A stretch of DNA of 64,000 nucleotides from Struthidea cinerea. Lineage: Eukaryota; Chordata; Aves; Passeriformes; Corcoracidae. Under the pieces are notes generated by a model, which was given only the letters and a program-made list of their open reading frames with translations, had not been told where the DNA came from and searched no databases. Location of the stretch: contig VZTI01004650.1 of assembly GCA_013397865.1 (NCBI GenBank), positions 236,834-300,833 of the forward strand, read 5' to 3'. Positions 35,701-43,800 of this stretch are shown here, piece by piece. Made by a program: the position numbers and the translations under genes. The stretch's first letter is position 1. Every line of letters begins with the position of its first letter.

Positions 35701-37362
35701 CAGCCATTTGTTTTTCGTCAAAGATTCAAATATTAGGTCATCGACTAGAATTTCAGATTTCACAATATGTTGCATCACCAATTGCTAAACGATGGCCCTA
35801 ACAATGCAAAACCCATACATTTTAAATGTTGGCTTTTGCTGGTTGGCAGTTTAATGATAGGCACACAAATATTTTTACCATATCACTGTATGATCAGTAA
35901 GGCTCGTAGAAGTGTGGTTAATGCTGGCCCACCAATAAAGCTGGTGAAGAGCCAAGTATGTGCCCTTCAGTGGGACAGCATTTTGCATTTAACAGAAATG
36001 TCATGTGTTGCTGTTTTTGATTTATCTTTCTTTCATTTTTGAATATCTGTCATGCCAAAAGTAATTCCTCAACCAATATTTTTTTGCATGAGCTATTTAA
36101 AAAATAATTTTAAAAAAATCCGTAAGGGCAGGAGTTTCCTTGCAATCCAAGTGTTCACTGAACCCTTGAACATGCCCCTTGTGAATACTTCTGAAGTCTT
36201 CCTGCATATGTGTAGCCCCTACAACAATATTACTATTAGTACAATAATTACAACAAATAAAAGAATTAAAAAATAACATGATCACAACTTTGAAGATTAC
36301 TTCCTGAAAGTCCTTGTAGTTGCACCTGGGAAAAAGCAATACCTTTGTTAATGCTAATTTAAGCAGGATTGGGCTCTTAATTAAACATAGCTCCCAAAGT
36401 ATGTATTTTACCTGGGATGTCAAGAAAGATCGTGCATGCAGGCAAGTGCATGACTTGTGAGCATTGCCCACAGAGCTCAGCATTAGATGACTGATGAAGG
36501 AGCTTTAAAAGAGACAGCATGTATGATGGATGCATGCAAAGTGGATGGTATTTGCATGGTCACCTCTCTCTGGCTCTTCATGCATTGTTAAAAGTCTCCC
36601 TTTTGTGTAAGTATTTTTGGACTTTTTGGGTTTCGCGCAGCAGAACTCTGCTACCAAATGACCTGTGTGGTCTGTCCTCTCCCAGGCGTGTGTGCAGTTG
36701 GGAAGCCGATGTGCCTGCTGTTTGAGTACATGGCCTATGGGGATCTAAACGAGTACCTGCGTGACCGGTCACCCCGCAACCTCTGCAGCCTGGCGCAGGG
36801 CAGTCTGGACACCAGGATTCGCCTCCCGAACCCCCTGGCACTGTGCTGCACCAGCCAGCTCTGCATTGCCAAGCAGGTTGCTGCTGGCATGGCATACCTC
36901 TCTGAGCGCAAGTTTGTCCACCGGGATTTGGCCACCAGGAACTGCCTGGTGGGGGAGAACATGGTGGTCAAAATTGCTGACTTTGGTCTCTCAAGGAACA
37001 TGTATTCGGCTGACTATTACAAAGCAAATGAGAACGATGCCATCCCCATCCGCTGGATGCCCCCCGAGTCCATTTTCTACAACCGCTACACCACAGAGTC
37101 TGACGTGTGGGCCTACGGAGTGGTGCTGTGGGAGATCTTCTCCTATGGCATGCAGCCCTACTATGGGATGGCTCACGAGGAGGTCATCTACTATGTGAGG
37201 GATGGGAATGTCCTCTCCTGCCCAGACAATTGTCCCCTGGAGCTCTACAACCTGATGCGCCTCTGCTGGAGCAAGTTGCCTGCCGACCGGCCAAGTTTTG
37301 CCAGCATCCACCGCATTTTGGAGCGCATGTACGAGAGGGCTGTGGCCAACATGTCAGTCTGA
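8617..37362 (+). CDS. MUSK: MUSK (muscle-specific receptor tyrosine kinase), 3' part of the gene, 12 exons
   Basis: Joined coding exons: 8617-8741, 12592-12751, 14236-14242, 17024-17290, 22173-22348, 22765-22788, 25872-25960, 26312-26471, 27726-27915, 28254-28445, 34696-34844, 36686-37362. They total 2216 nt; with one base carried in from the upstream exon this is 738 codons plus TGA, and all phases close. MuSK is a single-pass receptor of the postsynaptic muscle membrane. Agrin-LRP4 activates it, and with Dok-7 it drives acetylcholine-receptor clustering. Domain order in window numbering: Ig3 1-95, linker 96-107, Frizzled-like CRD about 108-240, linker to 254, kringle about 256-335, proline-rich stalk 337-365, membrane helix about 366-389, juxtamembrane 390-450, kinase about 450-735. 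N-glycosylation sequons are at 8652 (Asn-Ile-Thr), 17115 (Asn-Ser-Ser), 22779 (Asn-Ile-Thr) and 25916 (Asn-Val-Thr). Signal peptide, Ig1 and Ig2 are not in the window. The assignment rests on near-identity of the kinase and juxtamembrane regions to mammalian MuSK as recalled. Confidence 0.97.
8742..12591 (+). other. MUSK intron splitting Ig3
   Basis: 3850 bp between phase-0 borders. No repeat family, RNA gene or extra exon recognised. The open frame after 8741 is simple read-through of the Ig3 exon into the intron. Confidence 0.7.
12592..12751 (+). CDS. MUSK: MUSK exon: second half of Ig3
   Basis: Acceptor TTTTAG ends at 12591; donor GTATGC starts at 12752. Phase 0 in, phase 1 out; residues 43-95 plus the first base of codon 96. 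It encodes [20 protein letters not shown], then [20 protein letters not shown] with the second Ig cysteine, and ends in an Ala-rich strand finishing ISIS. This matches the mammalian segment from VSSGSI to VSIA as recalled. The final G at 12751 is the first base of a split Glu codon completed by the 7-nt microexon at 14236. Confidence 0.96.
12752..14235 (+). other. MUSK intron before the 7-nt microexon
   Basis: 1484 bp. GC-richer around 13560-13860 but without a recognisable element. Its last 60 bases are pyrimidine-rich and lead into the microexon acceptor. Confidence 0.75.
14236..14242 (+). CDS. MUSK: MUSK 7-nt microexon (Glu-Trp-Ser linker)
   Basis: The seven bases AATGGAG sit between a good acceptor (pyrimidine-rich stretch, then CTCTTGGCAG ending at 14235) and a strong donor (GTAAGAAT from 14243). 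The Ig3 exon ends in phase 1 and the Frizzled exon starts in phase 2, so an exon of length 3n+1 is required between them. Joined, G+AA gives Glu, TGG gives Trp and AG+C gives Ser, followed by Lys: linker ISIS-EWSK, against ISIA-EWSK recalled for mammals. TGC motifs just upstream of the acceptor (14220-14225) and a TTCTTTCTTCT stretch (14184-14195 area) resemble elements used by SRRM4- and PTB-type microexon regulators; that link is inference. No transcript evidence is available here, but length, phase, splice sites and peptide all agree. Confidence 0.9.
14243..17023 (+). other. MUSK intron after the 7-nt microexon
   Basis: 2781 bp. It contains a purine block with G9-A-G7 at 16200-16216 (possible G-quadruplex) and an A-rich patch at 15640-15660. 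No repeat family or exon recognised. Confidence 0.75.
17024..17290 (+). CDS. MUSK: MUSK exon: Frizzled-like CRD, first part
   Basis: A long pyrimidine tract (CCTCTTGTCCTTGACAG) gives the acceptor ending at 17023; donor GTAAAT starts at 17291. Phase 2 in and out; residues 98-186 plus two bases of Arg187. It begins [11 protein letters not shown] and carries six of the ten Frizzled-domain cysteines (GYC, GEVC, SSFC, LLC, QEC, PVC). An Asn-Ser-Ser sequon lies at 17115-17123. In mammals this domain contributes to Wnt and possibly collagen-tail (ColQ) interactions. An alternative acceptor inside the exon (AG at 17045-17046) would join the Ig3 exon in frame, but it lacks a pyrimidine tract and would delete the linker. 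Confidence 0.95.
21020..21174 (+). repeat. (CTTTT)n simple repeat, about 155 nt
   Basis: An almost perfect pentanucleotide array of CTTTT units, slightly degenerate at both ends. It is followed directly by TAG (21174-21176), so it looks like an oversized polypyrimidine tract with an acceptor. It lies about 1 kb upstream of the second CRD exon. The long Phe/Ser and poly-Lys open frames across it are artefacts of the repeat. Confidence 0.97.
21560..21862 (+). mobile_element. CR1 LINE fragment, 3' end, + strand
   Basis: The sequence shows the typical avian CR1 3' region: a GACAAGGGGGAATG block, GGAAGAAATTCTTTACTGTGAG, CACTGGCACAGGTTGCCCAG, GGCAGGGGGTTGGAACGAGATGATCTTT, and the terminal 8-bp repeat ATTCTATG at 21846-21862. 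It is 5'-truncated, as is usual for CR1, and keeps no coding part. The left edge is approximate. Confidence 0.93.
22173..22348 (+). CDS. MUSK: MUSK exon: Frizzled-like CRD, second part
   Basis: Acceptor ATGTAG ends at 22172; donor GTAAGG starts at 22349. Phase 2 in, phase 1 out. The first base completes Arg187, then [20 protein letters not shown], a GIYKPG segment, [12 protein letters not shown] and SSCTRIPFF follow. It supplies the last four CRD cysteines (ENC, LYC, PEC, SSC), giving ten in all, as in the family. Compared with mammals (REYCLAVKELFCAKEW, as recalled) the spacing is the same. The acceptor has a modest pyrimidine tract interrupted by GCAAAACAATG. The last base, G, begins a split Asp codon completed by the 24-nt exon downstream. 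Confidence 0.94.
22349..22764 (+). other. MUSK intron before the 24-nt exon
   Basis: A short intron of 416 bp, phase 1. No repeats seen. It ends TTATCTTTTTACAG. Confidence 0.85.
22765..22788 (+). CDS. MUSK: MUSK 24-nt microexon (DFKKENIT linker)
   Basis: Acceptor CTTTTTACAG ends at 22764; donor GTAAGT starts at 22789. Phase 1 in and out, exactly eight codons' worth. The bases complete Asp246 and encode FKKENIT plus the first base of the next codon. This matches DYKKENIT recalled in rat MuSK, so the exon is conserved in sequence and not only in splice sites. It carries an Asn-Ile-Thr N-glycosylation sequon (Asn codon 22779-22781). Because both borders are phase 1, it can be skipped without a frameshift. 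Confidence 0.93.
22789..25871 (+). other. MUSK intron before the kringle exons
   Basis: 3083 bp, phase 1. I see no transposon or extra exon. The acceptor end is an uninterrupted pyrimidine run. Confidence 0.75.
25872..25960 (+). CDS. MUSK: MUSK exon: kringle domain, first part
   Basis: Acceptor TTTTTTTTTCCCCTCCCAG ends at 25871 (strong); donor GTGTGC starts at 25961 (weak, non-consensus). Phase 1 in, phase 0 out; residues 254-283. It encodes [17 protein letters not shown], then [10 protein letters not shown], the N-terminal part of a kringle with its first two cysteines and the conserved PCQ-W motif. An Asn-Val-Thr sequon is at 25916-25924. Mammalian MuSK lacks this domain; a kringle in this position is known in Torpedo, Xenopus and chicken MuSK (recalled). 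Confidence 0.95.
25961..26311 (+). other. MUSK intron inside the kringle
   Basis: 351 bp, phase 0, beginning with a weak donor (GTGTGCATG). No other feature seen. Confidence 0.85.
26312..26471 (+). CDS. MUSK: MUSK exon: kringle domain, second part
   Basis: Acceptor TTCCTCCCCCGAG ends at 26311; donor GTAAGC starts at 26472. Phase 0 in, phase 1 out; residues 284-336 plus one base. It encodes [16 protein letters not shown], then [19 protein letters not shown] and [11 protein letters not shown]. The NYCRNP and RPWCYT motifs are diagnostic of kringles. With the preceding exon all six cysteines are present (TC, IPC, NYC, PWC, EYC, SPC), about 79 residues from first to last, so the fold should be complete. 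The two kringle exons form a 249-nt unit with phase-1 borders on both sides. Confidence 0.96.
26472..27725 (+). other. MUSK intron between the kringle and stalk/TM exons
   Basis: 1254 bp, phase 1, AT-rich (26760-26880 especially). No repeats or extra exons recognised. Confidence 0.8.
27726..27915 (+). CDS. MUSK: MUSK exon: extracellular stalk and transmembrane helix
   Basis: Acceptor TTGCATTACAG ends at 27725; donor GTAAAG starts at 27916. Phase 1 in, phase 2 out; residues 337-399 plus two bases of Arg400. It encodes a short stalk ([16 protein letters not shown]), five consecutive prolines, then FSPTYSMT. The hydrophobic membrane segment is about residues 366-389 (27812-27883), ending in CC. 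Basic stop-transfer residues [11 protein letters not shown] follow, giving the usual type I orientation. YSMTVIIS before the helix and the QWKNKKR tail are close to mammalian MuSK. Reading into the intron meets TAA at once (27917). Confidence 0.96.
27916..28253 (+). other. MUSK intron between TM and juxtamembrane exons
   Basis: 338 bp, phase 2. Retention would stop translation immediately at TAA 27917-27919, just after the membrane helix. Confidence 0.85.
28254..28445 (+). CDS. MUSK: MUSK exon: juxtamembrane NPMY motif and kinase glycine loop
   Basis: Acceptor CGTTGTTTCAG ends at 28253; donor GTAATC starts at 28446. Phase 2 in and out; residues 400-463 plus two bases. It encodes [20 protein letters not shown], then the NPMY motif (28318-28329), the docking site whose phosphotyrosine binds the Dok-7 PTB domain. 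The kinase starts with [16 protein letters not shown], where the glycine loop GEGAFGRV is at 28411-28434. From [10 protein letters not shown] onward it appears essentially identical to mammalian MuSK, apart from the ESETP start (ESAAV in human, recalled). Confidence 0.98.
28504..28586 (+). repeat. (ATCC)n tetranucleotide microsatellite
   Basis: About twenty CATC/ATCC units with one interruption (CATTC). The array begins 58 nt downstream of the juxtamembrane exon donor. Its length is likely polymorphic. The antisense Met-Asp-Gly-Trp repeat frame is an artefact. Confidence 0.98.
29041..30055 (-). mobile_element. Possible ancient LTR on the minus strand (tentative)
   Basis: The block opens TGTGGTGTTCCAACC, similar in form to the confirmed minus-strand LTR edge at 55428. 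It has a reverse-strand AATAAA (TTTATT at about 29143-29150), a purine-rich strip at 29240-29312 and a GC-richer body, and could end near CCTGACA at about 30050. I could not find a target-site duplication and the right edge is a guess. It could equally be unique intronic sequence. Confidence 0.3.
31862..31905 (+). repeat. Imperfect 19-bp direct repeat
   Basis: TGGAGTCTTTGCTAGTAGG (31862-31880) recurs with one change at 31887-31905, a 25-bp period. It looks like a local tandem duplication within the intron. Confidence 0.9.
34696..34844 (+). CDS. MUSK: MUSK exon: kinase N-lobe (catalytic lysine and alpha-C)
   Basis: Acceptor CTCCTTGCAG ends at 34695; donor GTATCT starts at 34845. Phase 2 in, phase 1 out; residues 464-513 plus one base. 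It encodes [20 protein letters not shown], then a segment with the alpha-C glutamate ([11 protein letters not shown]) and NPNIVKLLG. The ATP-anchoring lysine of VAVK is codon 34742-34744. The sequence appears the same as mammalian MuSK, as expected for this lobe. The exon is separated from the glycine-loop exon by the largest intron fully inside the window (6250 bp). Confidence 0.98.
34845..36685 (+). other. MUSK last intron
   Basis: 1841 bp, phase 1. It contains a 17-T run ending in AG at 35199-35217 and AT-rich sequence at 36050-36290. No exon or transposon recognised. Confidence 0.8.
36686..37362 (+). CDS. MUSK: MUSK terminal coding exon: kinase hinge and C-lobe
   Basis: Acceptor CTGTCCTCTCCCAG ends at 36685; the stop TGA is 37360-37362. 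Phase 1 in; residues 514-738. In order: [20 protein letters not shown] (hinge), a kinase-insert segment of about 30 residues around 36760-36860, the catalytic loop HRDLATRN (Asp codon 36925-36927), DFG (Asp codon 36979-36981), activation-loop tyrosines of the YxxxYY type (codons 37003, 37015, 37018), IRWMPPES, and the WAYGVVLWE and RPSF motifs. All catalytic residues are present, so the kinase should be active. The C-terminus ends ANMSV, comparable to the TVSV/TVGV ends of mammals as recalled. The kinase insert differs strongly from mammals; the rest is nearly invariant. Confidence 0.98.
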
Positions 37363-37985
37363 GGGATGTGTTTCCTTCCTTGTCTCCTATGTCCACCTAT
37401 CCACACTGGCTTGGACCAGCCCATGAGCTCCTGAACAATGGTGGCTTCACACAAAGTCCCACTCGGGAGGAGAAACAGCTTGTTCCACTACCAAGACTGT
37501 ACCCCCTTATGCACCTCCTTGAGTGGGACTGTACCTCCCAAACCGCAGGGCTGATATTTAGCCACCAAGACAGGACTCCTCAGGTTGCTGAAAGTGCTGG
37601 CCATGCTAACTCAGTACTTATATTTAGCATTTCCAGGAGCACAGGGTTGCCCAGGGAAGGCAAACCAATGTTTCTTCCTAACTAATGTTTCTTCCCTTCC
37701 TAACAGGTCCCACCATGCCTTTCTGCATTTATGCTCTTGGCTTTTACCTTTTTTTCCCCCTTCCTCTTATGTTTTCAAGTATTATTTAAAAAAAAAGATT
37801 GCAGAGTTCAGTCTTCTTTTGGGGATACTGTTTATTATTTTATTTTTGCATACTGTTTACTATTTTGTTTTTGCATAATCAGTTCTTTTTGCAGAAAAAG
37901 AATGTTTCTGAAGCCATAGGTCACTTTCTTGTTCCCTTTAACTTCCACTCTCTCATGACAATAAAACTGAAAGAATCAAAACAGG
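37363..37985 (+). other. MUSK: MUSK 3' UTR, proximal form (end estimated)
   Basis: The sequence follows the TGA and has no conserved coding frame. The end is set about 20 nt after the first good AATAAA (37960-37965). It contains T-rich stretches at 37738-37890 that could bind stability factors; that is inference. Later AATAAA hexamers at 39329, about 40549 and about 41365 could mark longer forms. The true end cannot be decided from sequence alone. Confidence 0.6.
37960..37965 (+). promoter_or_regulatory. Candidate MUSK polyadenylation signal AATAAA
   Basis: This is the first canonical hexamer after the stop codon, 598 nt downstream. No strong GT-rich element lies directly behind it; T/G-rich sequence appears only around 38088-38115. 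It is plausible but unproven. Confidence 0.5.
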
Positions 37986-40764
37986 AGCCTGCTGGACTAG
38001 TGGCAGCCACCTGCATCTTATGTTACAGAGACAGGCAAACTCCTGTCAAGCATGACACTTTCCATTTTCCAGAGTGGGAAATCCAGAGTGGTGTTTATTT
38101 TATGTTTGTTAAAGTCTCACCTGAAAGCTTTCCTTAAGCATTTCAGCATGCCTTTCCTGCCTTCCCTTGAAGCAAAAAAGCCCTTTGGTGCTAAGGGAGA
38201 AATTAATCCCAAAGGCCTGGTGCTGCACCTTGTAGGCATCCAAGGTGTGTTTATTTGCCACTGCATGGTACTCACCATGCCAAAAGCAGGAAGAAATGTA
38301 GCCCCTGTTGCAGAAATGTGGCAGGTTGTATTAATTGTTTATTTCCTTTGCCTTTACAACCTTTGCCTCCTCTTTCTGGTTTTCCTTTCCTGACAGTATC
38401 TCCTAAGTCCCACTGCTGGCCACCTTTCCTTGTACTACAGTTTAGAGACACAGAAGTAAGGAAGGTGGATGTCTGCCAGCAGTGGCCTTCAGAGACAACC
38501 TGCCAGTTAGGGGAAGGTGGAGAAAGTGGGTGCACACAACAAGTGTTGCCAACTGTCCACCTGCAGGGCAAAGATGATGCTGTCTCAGTCACACATAGCC
38601 TGCAGCCCGTCTCTGAACACCAAGTGTTGCTCTGCTAAAAGTGCTCCAAATTGTAATGGATACTTCAGTGCCAGAAAAAATTTTATTCCTCTGGTGACAG
38701 GTGTAAGCTTTCAGCTCTTGTGGAGTGAGGAGCAGTTGTCCCAGAGCCTCATTGCTGATACAAAATATATTCTGGGTCTGGGATGTGCATTATGACAGAA
38801 GAGCAGGAGTGCCAGTGAGTGAGTGTTCAGTTCGGCTTCTGTAACTGGGACACACTGGTTTAGCCCACCCAGAAAGCAGCAGCGGAGAGCAGCTATCTAT
38901 GGTTTCTGAAAGGTAAGCTTTTAAAGATCTGTCAACCATTGTGAAGAACAGAACTGGACAGAACATACTTTCCTCTGCTGCTCTCCTGTTTGTTTGGGTT
39001 TTTATTTTGTTTTCATTTTTTATTTTTTTTAAATAACCATAGTTTGTACAGATTGTGGCCACAAGAGCTTAGTTTCATGTTTTCAGACCACTGGTGTCAT
39101 TTTCACTTGGAGCAAAGAGCTTGCAATTACCAAAGACAGTGGCAAGGAAGGAAGTTTGGGCTGCAAAATGTTGAAAAGCTAAAAGGGTATCTGCACAGTG
39201 AGCACAAAATGGCCAGTGCTGTCTTATTCATTTAGCAGTCCTACTAGCATGCTGCTATGACACAGCAGTTTACTGAGGTTTGGATGCTAAAGACAAATAC
39301 CCTCAAAAACCCCAAAGCCCTCAATTTAAATAAAAGTTATGCTAGAGTCCTTATATAGCTCCTGTTATGATGACCACCTTGCAGTGTACACCATTAAATT
39401 TCTGTTCGGTTGTACCAGCTCCCCACCTGTCTTCCACATTCTGAGGAGGCAGGAGTGAGGAGGCAGGCCTGGAGGGATGGGGTGTGAGTGGCATCCCCAG
39501 CTGAGTGGAGGTGCTTGCAGCCTCTGCTGAGCTGAGCCCTCATACACAGCCCAGCACTTGCAGCATCTCTGTAAGGGAGGGAGCACACTCATGATCCTCT
39601 CAGTGCTCAAGGCACCAGGCATTTTGTCACCCTCTTTGGAGAGGGGGGGGTCAGAATTTGTGTGTGGGTAGTGGTGTGGGTCCAGGTACATAGCACCTCC
39701 TCTGAAGCTGGAATGATTCTTACGCTAAGCAAAGTGCACAGTAACAGATGCAAAACCTGCACCATGAGCTAAATGTAAACAAACACACCCATTTACAGTC
39801 TGGAGGACAGTCTGCCTTTCTGCCTTCTAGGATCCCAGTGCTGGCTTCAATTGTTCATTCTCCCTTTCCCCCAGGAAAATGATTTTGAAACCACAATCAC
39901 AGTTTTCTTGTTAGCAGCCAGTAATGTCACATGCTTGGAATTTTCACTCACTTCCTTTGTGAAAGAAGGACTCCACAAACTTGGAAGTGTAACCCTTTTA
40001 ATCTCATTTTCCTTGCCTAAATGCTTCTCTAAGTGACCCCATATTTAGGACAGCAGTGGAAAATTTGGTATTCCTCATCCAGCATTCCAGCCTTTGCATT
40101 ATAAGCATGCACTGAAGTGTGTGGCAGTCAGGGACTGTAGGTCGGGAGGGAAAAAGCTTCCTTTGTTGCAGGAGGAAAGAGATCATTTCAAGACACAGAG
40201 AAGCTCTCAGCAACATGCTCTCCAGGGATGGTAATTGCTTCTGCGTACCGATCCAGCAGGAGGGCTTAGCACCTAAATGGTGCTGTGCTTTGATGATTAA
40301 ACTGTAGCAGAACTTCTGCTGCCTTAGTGTGTAGCTGGATTTTACTCTTTCCGTCTGCTGTACACTTTTCAGCTTGCTAGGAGCAGGAGGTTGACTGCTT
40401 TCATGACATGCCTTCTTACACAGATTTTTTTCTCCTCCTTATGTTTAAGATTCTGCTGTCTTCATTCTCTGTTATACAGTCTGCTATGCCAGATTCTTCT
40501 AGACTTTCTGTACAATTATCATGTAACATGAATTATTTTGAATGGGAATAAACAAAAGGATTATGAGAGAGTAGAAGAGAAAGAAAAGTTTGTTACTCAA
40601 AACATTGCTTGGAAGCAAAAATACTTTGCTTCTCTAGTTTGGATTTATAATTCATGTGGAGAGAGAGGATGAATCAAAAATGAACATTTTTGTGTTCATT
40701 TTAGAACATTTGTGTGCTGCAATGCAGAGAACTTTTCTACATTTAGTTCTGTCCATACTGGCCC
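37986..40764. other. Downstream flank of MUSK, no gene seen
   Basis: It may include an extended MUSK 3' UTR (AATAAA at 39329-39334 and near 40549). Open frames are short and resemble no family. A G-rich patch lies at 39640-39690. Confidence 0.6.
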
Positions 40765-40825
40765 AAAAAATATGTGGAATGCTTCATGAATTTGCATGTC
40801 ACCCTTGTGCAGGGACCATACTAAT
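40765..40825 (-). pseudogene. U6 snRNA retropseudogene, 3' part
   Basis: Read on the minus strand, this matches roughly the 3' half of U6 snRNA: the segment corresponding to ATTAGCATGGCCCCTGCGCA, then GGATGACACGCAAATTCGTG and the end AAGCGTTCCATATTTTT. About seven substitutions, several of them at CpG sites, and a 2-nt insertion near the 3' end mark it as decayed. The U6 5' half is missing or unrecognisable beyond 40825. It is a reverse-transcribed, non-functional copy; no U6 promoter (PSE/TATA) is apparent. Confidence 0.82.
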
Positions 40826-43800
40826 ACATGAATTTAAAATGAACCTTTTTGGTGCTTCGGTTCCCATTCCCACTGATAGCAGAGGGAGCCAGCAATCTGG
40901 GGCACTGGATGAGAACCCCAAGTAGAGGATTTGCAGCACATTCAGCGTACCTATTCCCTCTGCAAGTGTGCTGCCTTGAGCACTGGCAGCACATACACAT
41001 CTTTATCCTGGGTGACATATTTGACAGCTGATCAACCAAACAGCACAGAAATCCTCTCATTTTTCTGTGCCTTTATTTAACAGTTGCATTTAAAATGCAC
41101 TTTTATAAGCATAAATTCCGTAACTGATTGGACACTGTTTGCAACATGATCAAATGTGGTTCAGAGGAACTTCCTTTCAAACACTTCATGGGCTAAACGT
41201 AACTGTTTCGTCTCATTTACCCAAGGGTGTATACTAGTTATTATTCTGTGATTGTTTGTTATACCTTCATGAATGATGGCTTTGAAAGACATCCCTAGCA
41301 GAGATGTAAATTTCTCATTATCTCAACTTGTGTAACTCATGTGTGCAATATTTTATAAAATAAAGAGACATTGAAAAGTATAATACCAATTCTGTTCTCT
41401 CTGTTCTCTCCAACATGGTTTTGTTTTGTTCTGTTTTCTGAAAACGGATGTATTTCATTTTATTAAAATATCTTTATTACAGCTTTAATATCACAGTATA
41501 TGGCAGACAATTGCAGTAATAAGTCAACTTATTATGTGTGCTCAAAGGCATGTTGTTTTGGTGGATTAAATTTGGTGCTATAGGAACACAGTAAGAAACT
41601 TTACATTATGAGAACACATTAAGGGCTGGACAAGGGAAAGGAGAATGTTTTTACAGCAATGTGGATTGCAGTCCTTTGACCACTATCTCAAGGTGTAAGA
41701 TGTCTCACATAGATGGGAATGACATCTGTCTCCCTCCCAATATCTGCTGGTATTTGTGCCCGGATTCTGATCTCACACCTAGATGTGTGGAATTAAAGTG
41801 TGACATAAAATCAAAAGCGAATTGAGTTTGCTGTCTATAGAACACAGCTGAGCAAAGTTTCCTGCTAATGAGTTTATCTAAAAAGGCTATAACTCCATTT
41901 TTCTGCTCATGATCCTTGAAGATGAACTCACTCAGTAAGTCAGTGGGAATTTTAACTATTTCAAAATGAATTGCAGTCTTTAACACTCCAAAATGGGGAA
42001 TCAAACAAAACTTTCTGACTGCAATTAGCCAGGCAAACAAGGAAGTACATTCTTTCTTTCTCGCTCTCCCCCTCCCCCCTCCCCAGCTTCAAATACAATC
42101 TAAAGTGTTTTCTGCAAATCGACTTGCTAGAAACCTTAGGAAAAAAAAAAAGTGTTTTGGAAATGTTGTCCTTGCTAAAAAAGTCAGTAATGAATGAAGA
42201 AAGGAGTTATTTTTTCGTCCTCTCAATCAGATTGAATCACATTAGAGAGCTGGCTGTTACGTGCCAACTTATTCAGTGCACAAGGAGAAGCGGTTACACT
42301 CATTTCCCATCACCAAATGAACAGACGTTTGATCCTGTACAGAAACATTCTTCTAGCCTGGCTAAAAGGATGGCACTGTGACAGGACCTGTTGTTTTCAG
42401 CAGCACAATTTCTGCCAGGCTTCCCTCCTTCCAACCCCCTTCCAAGGTCACCTGAACCAGACAGCACAATGGGATATCCCCAATGCCTTGAGTCACCCTG
42501 AGTATTTTGGGTAATTCAGCCATCCTGCATGAAGCAATAAGAGTAACTTATGGCTGGGAAAAGCAGAAGCAGGTAATAGATAATTTTGTTTTCCTTGGCT
42601 TTTATATGTGGTTTTGTAAATGCACATTCTTGTGTTTGTGTATGCGTGTATGGGAACAGGGTGAGGAAGCTTGCTTTGTGTGGAGGGCAAAAGAGGTTTC
42701 AGTCAGCCATCTATACAAATTCCTTTTTGTGTCTTTCCATTCATTCTAAAACTTTGCATCTCCAGCTGAATGTAATGACATCTCACTTCCTCAAAGGAAA
42801 CTTGAAGTCCTAAGAAGCCTTTGCTAAGTTTCTGTCATTGCAGTGATGGGAGTTGCTGCCCCTCTGCTGCTGGTGTGGAGCTCTGAAGTAACATGAAGCA
42901 GCTTTTCGTATTTCATAAAGAACTCAGAGGCTTTAAAATGCAGGACTAGGATCATTTTCTCATTTGCAAGGAGCAAAAAAGGAAAAAATCCCCTATCAAT
43001 TTACCTATTCCACCAAAACCTCAGAACCTGTTGTGGTAATGTCATGGGTGTTTTACACATTTCTCAACCTCGGGAGAGAAATTATGCACTCATTCATTGA
43101 CAAATCTTTAGAAACTCACCTTTTTCTACAGTCTTGCTGTTCATAGCCAAGGGCATTCCTCAGAGGCCTCTGTTCATACCAGTGGTAAAGTGGCCAGTTG
43201 TAACTATAGAAAGGGGAACATCTGATGAGCTTGAAGCTGCCCTTAAAACCAGTACTTGCTATTTTCTTCAGTGTTGGAGTGGTAGCCCTTAGCAAAGGTC
43301 ATACTTTATACCACTGACACATTCATGTGCTAACACAGCATCTTATAATGTCCCACAAATTTGGTATTGAATAAGTAAGAGTTTCATCAGCAACTGATAG
43401 ACAGAATGTTTCATGATAAATTTGGGACAAAAAGCAATCAATTAATTAATTATATTTATTGAAGAAATATTTTTCTTCTGTCTGCTGGGATGCTTTAAAT
43501 CTTGTGCCATTTATAGGCCAGTGTGCTTACTTTGAGTGTGAGATAACCATACTGTACATTTCTACTGGGCATGAGCGAACATGTTGAAGCACTTGTATGT
43601 TTATCCGCCCTCCCCCATGGCTATTATATAAAAGAGATGTTACACTTGGGGAGTTTATATAGGCTAGCAAACTTACGTAAACAAAAAACCTAATGGAAGA
43701 GGAGATCTGTGCAGAAATGAGGATTGCCAGATGAATGAATGGGGGTTATTCACCCTCTGGATGCTGAGATCATGGTGTGCTAAATTTAACTTCTTATTTA

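Noticed and set aside
36761..37685. Overlapping long frames on both strands over the kinase exon
   Set aside because: Shadows of the strongly biased MUSK coding frame; the true frame has all kinase motifs.
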